A stretch of DNA of 64,000 nucleotides, taken from positions 3,346,048 to 3,410,047 of the forward strand of contig NZ_AP017560.1 in the NCBI RefSeq assembly GCF_003967015.1, given 5' to 3'. The notes under the pieces were generated by a model. That model made no database searches. It saw nothing but the letters and a program-made list of their open reading frames with translations, and was not told the DNA's origin. Below, one piece after another: positions 52,476 to 60,794 of the stretch. How positions within the stretch are numbered: the first letter of the stretch is position 1; the number at the start of each line of letters is the position of its first letter. This DNA is from Pseudanabaena sp. ABRG5-3 (lineage in GTDB: Bacteria > Cyanobacteriota > Cyanobacteriia > Pseudanabaenales > Pseudanabaenaceae). Made by a program: the position numbers and the translations under genes.

Positions 52476-55400
52476 CTATCCATAACCTCCTCCAGCAGGA
52501 GTTTCAATTACAAATGTATCTCCAGACTCCATTTGCACTGTAGCAGTACTGGTTAAATCGGTAATCGTGCCATCATGCCTAACCACATAATTGCGCCCAG
52601 TTGCGCCCGCTTCACCACCATTTAAGCCAAAGGGAGGAATCACGCGACTACTCGACAAAATCGCCGCAGTCATTGGTTCTAGAAACTTGATCCGCCGCGT
52701 CACACCATTACCGCCCCTGTGTTTGCCCTTACCACCACTATTTGCCCTGATGGAGAATTCTTCCAAAAGGACAGGAAAGCGCCATTCCAGAATTTCGGGA
52801 TCGGTGAGTCTCGAATTGGTCATATGCGTTTGAATCGCATCAGTGCCATCAAAATCAATCCCTGCACCCGATCCACCGCAAATGGTTTCGTAATATTGAT
52901 AGCGATCGCTACCAAAGGTAAAGTTATTCATCGTTCCCTGTGAGGCTGCCATAACAGCGAGCGCACCATACAAAGCATTAGCGATCGCCTGTGAAGTCTC
53001 CACATTTCCCGCCACTACCGCCGCAGGATAAACAGGATTGAGCATCGAGCCTTCAGGGACAATAATTTCCAAAGGTTCCAAACATCCCCCATTGAGAGGG
53101 ATATCATCATCAACGAGAGTACGGAACACATACAATACAACCGCCTTGCAAACAGCAAGAGGTGCATTAAAGTTATTCCCTAATTGCGCCGAAGTTCCCG
53201 TAAAGTCAATCTTTGCCGTTCTCTCAATGGGATCTAAGCTTACCGATACTACAATCTGACTGCCATTATCAATGGGATAAACAAACCGTCTTTCATCTTT
53301 TTCCTTGGCTAAATTTGCGATCGCCTTCCGAATGGCATCTTCCGCATTGTCGCGCACGAAAACCATATATGCTTGGACTGTTATTGCACCATAGTGATTA
53401 ACCATACGCTGAAGTTCCTTTGCGCCACATTCATTTGCCGCGATCTGGGCTTGTAAATCTGCAATATTTTGAGCAGGATTACGGGCTGGATATGCACTGG
53501 AAGTCAATAAAGCGAGGGTTTCCACTTCGCAAAATTTACCACTTTTCACAAGCTGAAAATTATCAAAGAGAATCCCCTCTTCTTCGATGCTAGTACTATG
53601 AGAAGGCATGGAACCGGGGGTAATCCCACCAATATCTGCATGATGCCCGCGAGAAGCAACATAAAAAATGGGCTGTTCGGAATCAATAAATACAGGGGTA
53701 ATTACCGTGATATCAGGTAAATGTGTTCCCCCGTTATAGGGATTATTGGTCGCAAACACATCACCAAAATGGATATGATTAGTTCCTTTCTCTTTGATTA
53801 AAGCCTTGACACTTTCACCCATTGAGCCAAGATGGACAGGGATATGCGGCGCATTGGCAACTAATTCGCCTTCGCGATCAAAAATCGCACAGGAAAAGTC
53901 CAATCGCTCACGGATATTCACACTCGCACTCGTATTTTGCAGGGTAAATCCCATTTGTTCGGCAATGGATTGAAAGAGATTATTAAAGATTTCTAATTTA
54001 ATAGGATCAGGACGAGATCCCCCTAAATCCCCCTTATTAAGGGAGACTTGAATTTCTTCTCCCCCAGACATTTGATACTTCGGCGATCGCCGAAGTATCA
54101 AACAATCATCCTCATTTAACTCTGCTTCCCAGTTAGGCTCGATCGCATTAGTCCCCGTCGCATCAATAATCAATGCTGCCCCCACAATGCGATCGCCTAC
54201 CCGCAAATCCTCCCGCCGAAATATGGGAGTTTCGCGCCATGCGCCTGCCATATAGACTTGGGCTTTTTGGCTGTTAGCTGTTGGCTTTTGGCTGTTAGCT
54301 TTTTTCCTTTTTACTTTGTCCTTTTTCCTTGAAATGATGGTTTCGACGGCGATCGCTTCAACGATTAGAGACTTGTCGGTAAAGATGAAGCCGTAGCGCT
54401 CCTTGTGCAAAGTCTCAAAATTAGTTCGCAAATAATCAAAGGTTTCTTGGGAAGAGAACTCGAGAGGATTAGGAATTACTAATGTTAGAGATGAATCTGT
54501 GCCTGTGTAACGTAGTCGCAAACTAGTTTCAATCTGCAAATCGCCATCCTCATTACCTTGCAAAATCTCGCTCTTGCCCTCTGCACTGAGAGTTTGCGCC
54601 ATAGTTTCGAGTTCCGCTAGCAGCTCTAAATTTAGCGCTGACTCCACCGAGCGATCTCGAATTGTGCGAATATCCGCTAAGCCAATGCCATAGGCGGATA
54701 GCACACCTGCGTAGGGATGGATGAATACCTGCGTCATACCTAACACATCAGCGATCGCACAGGCGTGCTGACCACCCGCACCACCAAAACAACAGAGGAC
54801 ATATTCCGAGACATCATAGCCACGTTGGACAGATATTTTCTTGATTGCCATCGCCATTTTCTCGACCGCAATTTCTAGAAATCCTTGGGCGACAACTTCA
54901 GGCTTAACTGCTTGTCCTGTGGTTTGACTAATGGTTTGCGCTAATTCTGTAAACTTCTCAATCACAACTTCGCGATCGAGGGGTAAGTTCCCATCTTTAC
55001 CAAATACCTTCGGAAAGAAATCGGGCTGTAACTTCCCTAACATCACATTGCAATCGGTTACGGCTAAATTACCGCCATTGCGATAACAGGCGGGACCGGG
55101 GAATGCGCCAGCCGATTCAGGACCTACCCGATACCTTGCGCCATCAAAAAACAGTAACGAGCCACCTCCTGCCGCCACCGTATGGATTGCCATCATTGGT
55201 GTACTCAGCCTCACGCCAGCCACTTCCGTAGATAGCGATCGCTCATAACTCCCCGCATAATGCGCCACATCGGTGGAAGTCCCGCCCATATCAAAGCTAA
55301 TAATTTTCTCAAACCCTGCTTGCAAACAGGTCTGCACCGCGCCCACAATCCCCCCTGCGGGTCCCGAAAGAATACTATTTTTCCCTTGAAAAGTTTTCGC

Positions 55401-56264
55401 TTCCGTTAGCCCTCCATTGGACTGCATGAACATTAATTTCACAGTCTGATTCCCCTCTCCTGCGGGAGAGGGGCTAGGGGAGAGGGTCTGATTCCCCTCT
55501 CCCTCTTTGGGAGAGGGGCTAGGGGTGAGGGTCTGATTAAGTTCAGTACTAACGCGATCGACATAGCGCTTGAGAATTGGTGATAGATAGGCATCAACAA
55601 CCGTCGTATCGCCACGAGTCACAAATTTAATCAGCGAACTAATCTCATGGGATACGGAAACTTGAGTAAAGCCAATTTGCTTGACTAATTCGGCTAATCT
55701 CTGCTCATGGTGCGGATAGCGATAACTATGCATTAAAGCGATCGCACAAGCCCTAATTCCTAAATCATGAGCCTTTTGTAATTCTTCAATCGCTAAGTTC
55801 TCATTTAAAGAAACAAGAACTTCTCCATAAGCGCTATAACGTTCTTCTATTTCAATTACCTGTTCATAGAGCATTTCAGGTAACACAATATGGCGAGCAA
55901 AAATATTCGGACGATGTTGATAGCCGATGCGTAAGGCATCCCGAAAGCCCTTAGTAATTAATAAAACCGTGCGATCGCCTTTTCGTTCTAACAAGGCATT
56001 AGTCGCCACCGTCGTTCCCATTTTAATTGCCGCAATTTGCTCAATGGGAATTGCTTCATCGGTCGAAAGTCCTAAAATATCGCGAATTCCTTGAATCGGC
56101 GCATCGGTATAGCGATCGGGATTCTCAGACAGCAATTTATGCAGCACAATCTCACCATCGGGACGCTGGGCGACGATATCAGTAAATGTACCACCGCGAT
56201 CGATCCAGAACTGCCATTTAGAATTTATGTTACTTTTGCTAACCTTTTCCGAATTAGAACTCAT
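52476..56264 (-). CDS. 5-oxoprolinase/hydantoinase A-B fusion
   Basis: About 1262 residues from ATG 56264. HyuA-type half (~20-700): FWIDRGGTFTDIVAQ, GTTVATNALLERKG, SFDMGGTSTDVAHY, FGGAGGQHACAIA. HyuB-type half (~760-1260): NIRERLDFSCAIFD, ATNNPYNGGTHLPDITVI, SRGHHADIGGITPGSMP, and GEAGATGRNY. Fused forms are ATP-dependent 5-oxoprolinases, hydrolysing 5-oxoproline to glutamate in glutathione turnover. Three repeat-derived in-frame stretches lie in loops: ~260-290, ~675-695 and ~760-775. A 25-bp palindrome lies just upstream. Confidence 0.93.
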   Translation of the reverse strand: MSSNSEKVSKSNINSKWQFWIDRGGTFTDIVAQRPDGEIVLHKLLSENPDRYTDAPIQGIRDILGLSTDEAIPIEQIAAIKMGTTVATNALLERKGDRTVLLITKGFRDALRIGYQHRPNIFARHIVLPEMLYEQVIEIEERYSAYGEVLVSLNENLAIEELQKAHDLGIRACAIALMHSYRYPHHEQRLAELVKQIGFTQVSVSHEISSLIKFVTRGDTTVVDAYLSPILKRYVDRVSTELNQTLTPSPSPKEGEGNQTLSPSPSPAGEGNQTVKLMFMQSNGGLTEAKTFQGKNSILSGPAGGIVGAVQTCLQAGFEKIISFDMGGTSTDVAHYAGSYERSLSTEVAGVRLSTPMMAIHTVAAGGGSLLFFDGARYRVGPESAGAFPGPACYRNGGNLAVTDCNVMLGKLQPDFFPKVFGKDGNLPLDREVVIEKFTELAQTISQTTGQAVKPEVVAQGFLEIAVEKMAMAIKKISVQRGYDVSEYVLCCFGGAGGQHACAIADVLGMTQVFIHPYAGVLSAYGIGLADIRTIRDRSVESALNLELLAELETMAQTLSAEGKSEILQGNEDGDLQIETSLRLRYTGTDSSLTLVIPNPLEFSSQETFDYLRTNFETLHKERYGFIFTDKSLIVEAIAVETIISRKKDKVKRKKANSQKPTANSQKAQVYMAGAWRETPIFRREDLRVGDRIVGAALIIDATGTNAIEPNWEAELNEDDCLILRRSPKYQMSGGEEIQVSLNKGDLGGSRPDPIKLEIFNNLFQSIAEQMGFTLQNTSASVNIRERLDFSCAIFDREGELVANAPHIPVHLGSMGESVKALIKEKGTNHIHFGDVFATNNPYNGGTHLPDITVITPVFIDSEQPIFYVASRGHHADIGGITPGSMPSHSTSIEEEGILFDNFQLVKSGKFCEVETLALLTSSAYPARNPAQNIADLQAQIAANECGAKELQRMVNHYGAITVQAYMVFVRDNAEDAIRKAIANLAKEKDERRFVYPIDNGSQIVVSVSLDPIERTAKIDFTGTSAQLGNNFNAPLAVCKAVVLYVFRTLVDDDIPLNGGCLEPLEIIVPEGSMLNPVYPAAVVAGNVETSQAIANALYGALAVMAASQGTMNNFTFGSDRYQYYETICGGSGAGIDFDGTDAIQTHMTNSRLTDPEILEWRFPVLLEEFSIRANSGGKGKHRGGNGVTRRIKFLEPMTAAILSSSRVIPPFGLNGGEAGATGRNYVVRHDGTITDLTSTATVQMESGDTFVIETPAGGGYG
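54017..54055. repeat. CCCCCTTATTAAGGG-type repeat, in-frame in oxoprolinase
   Basis: Plus-strand CCCCCTAAATCCCCCTTATT then AAGGGAGACTTGAATTTC, a common dispersed cyanobacterial repeat, related to that at 7196-7240. Read as EIQVSLNKGDLGGSRPDP at the junction of the A and B halves. Confidence 0.7.
54259..54310. repeat. GGCTGTTAGCTGTTGGCTTTT repeat, in-frame in oxoprolinase
   Basis: Two units of the tandem type seen at 20338-20382. Read as KKANSQKPTANSQK, next to a Lys-rich stretch, in the C-terminal end of the A half. Confidence 0.7.
55444..55530. repeat. Two REP-like units in-frame in oxoprolinase
   Basis: Units of 42 and 45 bases (55444-55485, 55486-55530), each starting with GTCTGATTCCCC and containing a GGGAGAGGGGCTAGGGG arm; a third boundary GTCTGATT follows. 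Both lengths are multiples of three. Read as NQTLTPSPSPKEGEG and NQTLSPSPSPAGEG. Confidence 0.88.
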
Positions 56265-56290
56265 GGCAAATGATGTTATTGGTTGAATGT

Positions 56291-56393
56291 TATAGCCATA
56301 GCTACGCAAAACCCAAACGAGAGTTGCAGCGCTTCGCGCTGCAACTCTCGTTTGGGTTTTGTTTTTTTCCTAACATAATTGGCTAGTGCTATA
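56291..56393. mobile_element. MITE-like element, family B copy 2
   Basis: Right end matches copies 1 and 3 (complement of TATAGCACTAGCCAATTATG); left end is diverged. Central perfect 25-bp stem (56308-56332 with 56336-56360, TTC loop). Starts 27 bases upstream of the oxoprolinase start, so it is in its promoter or leader. Confidence 0.6.
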
Positions 56394-56498
56394 CATTTTT
56401 GATGATAGAGGATCGCAGTGAAAGTTATATCCAATAACAGCAAATCACTATACAATCCTAGTTAATCAGACTATTAACTTAAGCTAAAATCAACCAAA

Positions 56499-56696
56499 AT
56501 GACTACACATTTTATTACCGCAGAAATTGAGATTAATGAGAATCAAGAAGCGATCGCTAAAACCGTTGAGCAGGAGCTAGCCAAACATGGAGAACCATTG
56601 CGTTGGGCGATCGCTGCCGTAGAGGGCAAAGTTGATGCAGACACAAATGTTAAAACTCAAACTGCCCATATTGAAGCAGTTGTAACTCGTAAATAG
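56499..56696 (+). CDS. Small conserved-looking hypothetical protein
   Basis: 65 residues, alpha/beta, with no membrane segment: MTTHFITAEIEINENQEAIA, QELAKHGEPLRWAIAAVEG, then HIEAVVTRK. It contains a HIP1 site and good codon use, so it appears native. I recall no function. Followed by a 10-bp hairpin with one mismatch (56708-56730). Confidence 0.7.
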   Translation: MTTHFITAEIEINENQEAIAKTVEQELAKHGEPLRWAIAAVEGKVDADTNVKTQTAHIEAVVTRK

Positions 56697-56740
56697 TAGA
56701 AGAATCCGAAGCGGCGCTTTGCACCGCTTCTAGTTACCAA

Positions 56741-57940
56741 TTATTGTGCTGATGGGTCGGACAAAAGGGAGCGATATACTTCTACAACAGCATCTTTAAT
56801 CGTTTTTGTGAGATTTTCTGACTGTAAAGCTAGCAATATCTCACTACATTTTTTTTGAGATTCCGTTAATTCTTGAATTTGTTCCTGAAGCATTTCGACT
56901 TCATCTAGCTTCTGCTGTAGCGATTCTGTCAATTCTTGGACTCTTCGCTGCAAATAGCTAACTTTATCTTGAGGCTGCTCATGATGAATATCTTCTAAGA
57001 CATCTTCTAGAGTTAAAGATTCAACATCAACATCGTCGAATCCATCGAATTCTTGGAAATCATCTATTTGCACAAAATTATGGGAATATTGAGCAGAACT
57101 ATTTTGTCTCTGTCTCTCCAGTTTTTGCATTGCTAGATTAATAGCTTGATTAATAGAAGTTTGACTACTCTTAAAATTCACCCTATCAAGAATTTCATTG
57201 TCTTCGTCATCGGGAATATTAAAGCTACTCGACACTGCGATTTCCTCAGAGCCAGTCTCTGTCTGTGTCGGTATCTCTTCTAGATCTGGAGATAGCTCTA
57301 CTCTTTTGGCGATAAATTCTTCTTGATCGTTATCAACAAATGGCTGGTTTGGATATTGGGAACCTATAGAAAACAATTTAGAGAAGGCCGGTGATCTCAA
57401 GCGCAATTGCCAATATTGCAAGCATTGGCTTAAAACTTGGGACATTTTAAAGAGGAAGTCAGCTTCATGGGGTTTCCATATTCTTGAGCGATCGCATTGT
57501 TGGACAAAGGCTAATCCCCAGATTTGATTAATTGATGTGGCTTCATCCAATAAGATGGGCGCTGACATCATAGAGTTAACCTGTGTACTTTGCCAATAAT
57601 TATGGACTGTCAAAGTCTCAGTTATTTGCGACAGATCTGACAAAACAACAGGGCGATCGCAAGGATAATTTTTGGGACAAGCTATTCCAAAATAATTGAT
57701 TGGATATATTTGATTTCTAATACTCTGATAATTTTGAGAAACAGCTTCTACAAGCACTTTACCCTGATTATGGTCAATAAACTGATAAATAGCAGCTCGA
57801 TTGACAGCGAGATTTCCCCCCAAACTAGTTAAGAATATTTTTAATAGCTCTTCAGGGTTAGTACTTGAGAACATTGCGTTGGCAATTGATTCAACCCCTA
57901 TTCCTTCACTAGAATCCCAAGATGATAAAACTTCGTTCAT
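56741..57940 (-). CDS. GAF-domain protein with coiled-coil tail
   Basis: 399 residues. GAF domain at ~15-175 of the type that follows phytochrome-like proteins (NRAAIYQFIDHNQGKVLVEAVS, then NSMMSAPILLDEATSINQIWGLAFVQQCDRSRIWKPHEADFL). No chromophore-binding Cys in the canonical site: ACPKNYPCDRP has two Cys but not the bilin-binding CH. Acidic, disordered middle (~200-315) and a coiled coil ~325-385. No kinase or output domain. Probably a scaffold or signalling partner. Confidence 0.85.
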   Translation of the reverse strand: MNEVLSSWDSSEGIGVESIANAMFSSTNPEELLKIFLTSLGGNLAVNRAAIYQFIDHNQGKVLVEAVSQNYQSIRNQIYPINYFGIACPKNYPCDRPVVLSDLSQITETLTVHNYWQSTQVNSMMSAPILLDEATSINQIWGLAFVQQCDRSRIWKPHEADFLFKMSQVLSQCLQYWQLRLRSPAFSKLFSIGSQYPNQPFVDNDQEEFIAKRVELSPDLEEIPTQTETGSEEIAVSSSFNIPDDEDNEILDRVNFKSSQTSINQAINLAMQKLERQRQNSSAQYSHNFVQIDDFQEFDGFDDVDVESLTLEDVLEDIHHEQPQDKVSYLQRRVQELTESLQQKLDEVEMLQEQIQELTESQKKCSEILLALQSENLTKTIKDAVVEVYRSLLSDPSAQ

Positions 57941-58163
57941 AAGTTACAAAGTATGAGCGATCGCCATAATATCCCGATTTTAAACAGGTCTATGGATGAT
58001 GCCACCCCAAAATCGGTTTTGATATGAGAATTGCTGACATAATTAAGTTTAACCTGTTGATTTACCAGAGAAAAGCTAGAAAATGTCTTCTTTCCCGTAA
58101 ATTGCTAATTTTTATCAATTATTTTTGTTGATTATCCTTTGCTGAGTTTGGGTATCGAGTTTT

Positions 58164-60710
58164 ATGAGTACAGGTCGGTTAATCATCCAGTTAGGCATCG
58201 CCGCCTATATCTTATTCACTTTACTACCTGATAGCAGTACGCAAATGGTGGGATTTCCCTTCGTATTGCTGTGGCAAGTGGGATTGCTCTGCTTTGCGAT
58301 CGCAGGTTTGCTTAATCTCTGGCGCAAGGATAACCCCTTTTATTTATTAGGTAGTGGATTTGACTGGGTAGTTGGCTCTGGCTTTGTCACCCTCTGCTTA
58401 TCAACGATGTTTTCGCAATTTCCCAATCAGGGGATGTGGTATAGCTTGACTGCCTTTGGGTATTTGATTGCGCTATATGTCACTAATAATTTTCTGCATG
58501 TCACTGACAATTCAGGACATAAATCCACATCGTCAAATCACTCTGGGGATTCGGGGGTTTTATCAATCCTCAGATTTCAAGGTTTGCTGGGAATAGCCGT
58601 AATTATCGAAAGTTTATTTCTATGGACAACACAAACATGGCTCCCACAGCTAGCGCAATTAGCCAAGCTAAATCAATGGGGAATCAATCTTAATTACGAC
58701 TTTTCGGATTTGATGTCTCGCAATTGGGCTCCGATGGGGCATCAAAATTATGTGGCAGGATTTTTGATGTTAGTGTTGCCACTTTTTGGAAGTTTAGCGA
58801 TCGCCCAAAAGGGGATATGGCGATCGATCTGGCTATTAGGCATTGGGCTAGGGCTAATTGATTTATATACCACCAGTTCACGGGGCGGATTTTTGGGGCT
58901 GGGAGCCATAGTTTTGTATGCAATTATCGTGGTCCTATTTCGTAGCAACGTTAGTCGCTGGTTAGTAATTTTTGGTGGGACGGGGGCGATCGCCATATTC
59001 GGATTACTGATAGCGGCAAATAATCGCTTGCGATCTTTGATATCAGGATTGCTCACTAGTTTTGCAAATCCGACCCAAGGCTCTGGAGAATTACTGTTTA
59101 GAACCATTGCTGCCGATGTGGGTTGGCGCATGGGCTTAGATCATTGGCTATTTGGGGCAGGCGCAGGCTCAGCAATTATGCTCTATCAGCAATATCGTCC
59201 CCAATGGGCAGGGCGCGAAGCGGAGATTTTATTCCAACTGCATAGTACGCCCGTGCATCTCTGGGCAGAACTGGGTATTGGCGCTGTCATTACCTTTGTT
59301 GTTTTATTAGTAGCGATCGCATCTCTTTTTATCAAATTGCATCGTTCTCGCAGTTGGCAGTCTCATCCACAGGATCAAGCGATCGCCTATGGACTATTTG
59401 GTAGTTTGCTGGGCTATGGCATGTTGGCAATTACGGACTATCAGCTTGATGTCCCTGCAATTAGTGGCAGTTTAGTCATTATCTTTGCAGCTTTAGCTTA
59501 TTTAGGACAGGTGCATACAGGCGAACTAATTACCCTTGGCTATTACAGACAGCCCCGTCTGTGGTTATCAATGATTGCCACAGTTTATCTTGGTGCGGCG
59601 ATCGCTTGGTTAGTACCTGTGAATACGGCTTGGCAAGCATCAAGTGTGGGATTTATCTATTTATCAAGGGCAAAAGTAGATTTAGCCAATGCAAAACAGG
59701 AATCTCTACCTGACGCGATCGCTGCCGTTGATAAATTCCAAGATCGCCTCAAACTTGCCAATCAACTTGCCCCTTGGGAGCCTTACTATCCCTATCAATT
59801 GGGTTGGAACTTAGCCGACCTTGCCCTTACCTACAGCAATTTACCGCAGGCGCAAACTTGGCAAAAAGAGGGATTGGCATGGATCAAAACCGCGATCGCC
59901 ACTAATCCCCATAACGAAGCAGCTTACAATGCAGCGGCATGGCTCAGGCTTCAGCAAACTTCAAGTAGTGCTGCACCAGAGGCAGAGACTTATTTTCGAC
60001 GGGCTTTAGAGTTACTTCCCCTAAAGAAATCGCTCTATTTTGGTTTAGGGGTGAGTTTATTGCGTCAGGGCAAGACGGCTGAAGCAATTAATGCAATTAC
60101 TACGGAAGTAGTTAATGATCCGATTTTTATTACTAGCCCAATTTGGTCAGATGCTACCTTTCAAGCGCTATATCCGCAGATCGTGGCAAGTGTGGAGCGC
60201 CAATATAGCAATAATCCCAGTCAGGCCTTGCATCTTGCCGCTTTAAGATGGTGGACAGGACAGCCAAATGCCATAACCGATCTCAAACAAACGGGAAATC
60301 CTATGGCGGTACTGCTCGCTCAGGCGATCGCTAATGATGTGGACGGATTAACATCAGTGAAACAAAATCCCCAAACACCTTTAGAAATGGTAGTTTCGGC
60401 TTGGCTAAATCCTAACTTGCGCGATAAATTGCTAGAAAGAGCCTATGTATTTGCTTCTAGCAGCTTGCCCGATGAGCGTTCTGTTGCCATAGTTAAAGCT
60501 ATGAGCGATCGCATGAACCAAGCCACGAATTTCGATGCTTGGCTACGTCAGCCTTTACCCGCAAATAGTCCTTTGGTCATTAACTATCGTCGGGCAAGAT
60601 TGGGCTTTAATGTGGTCAGTCGGCATGTGGATGGAGTGGTTCCCCTTGACTTTTTCAATGTCAGCGATCGCGCCGAAATATCTTTCTTTTTAAAAGATCT
60701 ATTTTTATAA
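58164..60710 (+). CDS. O-antigen ligase/polymerase-like membrane protein with TPR region
   Basis: 848 residues. About ten to twelve membrane segments in the first ~490 residues, including the Wzy_C-type region with TSSRGGFLGLGAIVLYA and the loop QYRPQWAGREAEILFQLHSTPVHLWAELG. C-terminal ~350 residues are soluble with TPR-like helices (FYGLGVSLLRQGKTAEAINA type). Similar fusions exist in cyanobacteria next to polysaccharide genes, but here no glycosyltransferase is nearby. Probably acts in surface glycan assembly; IctB-type relatives are also known. Confidence 0.85.
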   Translation: MSTGRLIIQLGIAAYILFTLLPDSSTQMVGFPFVLLWQVGLLCFAIAGLLNLWRKDNPFYLLGSGFDWVVGSGFVTLCLSTMFSQFPNQGMWYSLTAFGYLIALYVTNNFLHVTDNSGHKSTSSNHSGDSGVLSILRFQGLLGIAVIIESLFLWTTQTWLPQLAQLAKLNQWGINLNYDFSDLMSRNWAPMGHQNYVAGFLMLVLPLFGSLAIAQKGIWRSIWLLGIGLGLIDLYTTSSRGGFLGLGAIVLYAIIVVLFRSNVSRWLVIFGGTGAIAIFGLLIAANNRLRSLISGLLTSFANPTQGSGELLFRTIAADVGWRMGLDHWLFGAGAGSAIMLYQQYRPQWAGREAEILFQLHSTPVHLWAELGIGAVITFVVLLVAIASLFIKLHRSRSWQSHPQDQAIAYGLFGSLLGYGMLAITDYQLDVPAISGSLVIIFAALAYLGQVHTGELITLGYYRQPRLWLSMIATVYLGAAIAWLVPVNTAWQASSVGFIYLSRAKVDLANAKQESLPDAIAAVDKFQDRLKLANQLAPWEPYYPYQLGWNLADLALTYSNLPQAQTWQKEGLAWIKTAIATNPHNEAAYNAAAWLRLQQTSSSAAPEAETYFRRALELLPLKKSLYFGLGVSLLRQGKTAEAINAITTEVVNDPIFITSPIWSDATFQALYPQIVASVERQYSNNPSQALHLAALRWWTGQPNAITDLKQTGNPMAVLLAQAIANDVDGLTSVKQNPQTPLEMVVSAWLNPNLRDKLLERAYVFASSSLPDERSVAIVKAMSDRMNQATNFDAWLRQPLPANSPLVINYRRARLGFNVVSRHVDGVVPLDFFNVSDRAEISFFLKDLFL

Positions 60711-60726
60711 CTGTGAGTTCGATATA

Positions 60727-60761
60727 GCCATTTGTGCCGTGCTTCGCACGGCACAAATGGC
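60727..60761. terminator. 16-bp perfect stem, TTC loop
   Basis: Arms 60727-60742 and 60746-60761. Begins 17 bases after the stop of the O-antigen-ligase-like gene, between convergent genes. The outer word TATAGCCATTTGTG resembles the one at 790-803. Confidence 0.65.
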
Positions 60762-60794
60762 AGTAATGGTTCGCAAACTGCTGCGTAAGGTGAG

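Noticed and set aside
52719-52943. ORFs antisense to the 5-oxoprolinase (52591-53401, several)
   Set aside because: Shadows of a well-conserved enzyme.
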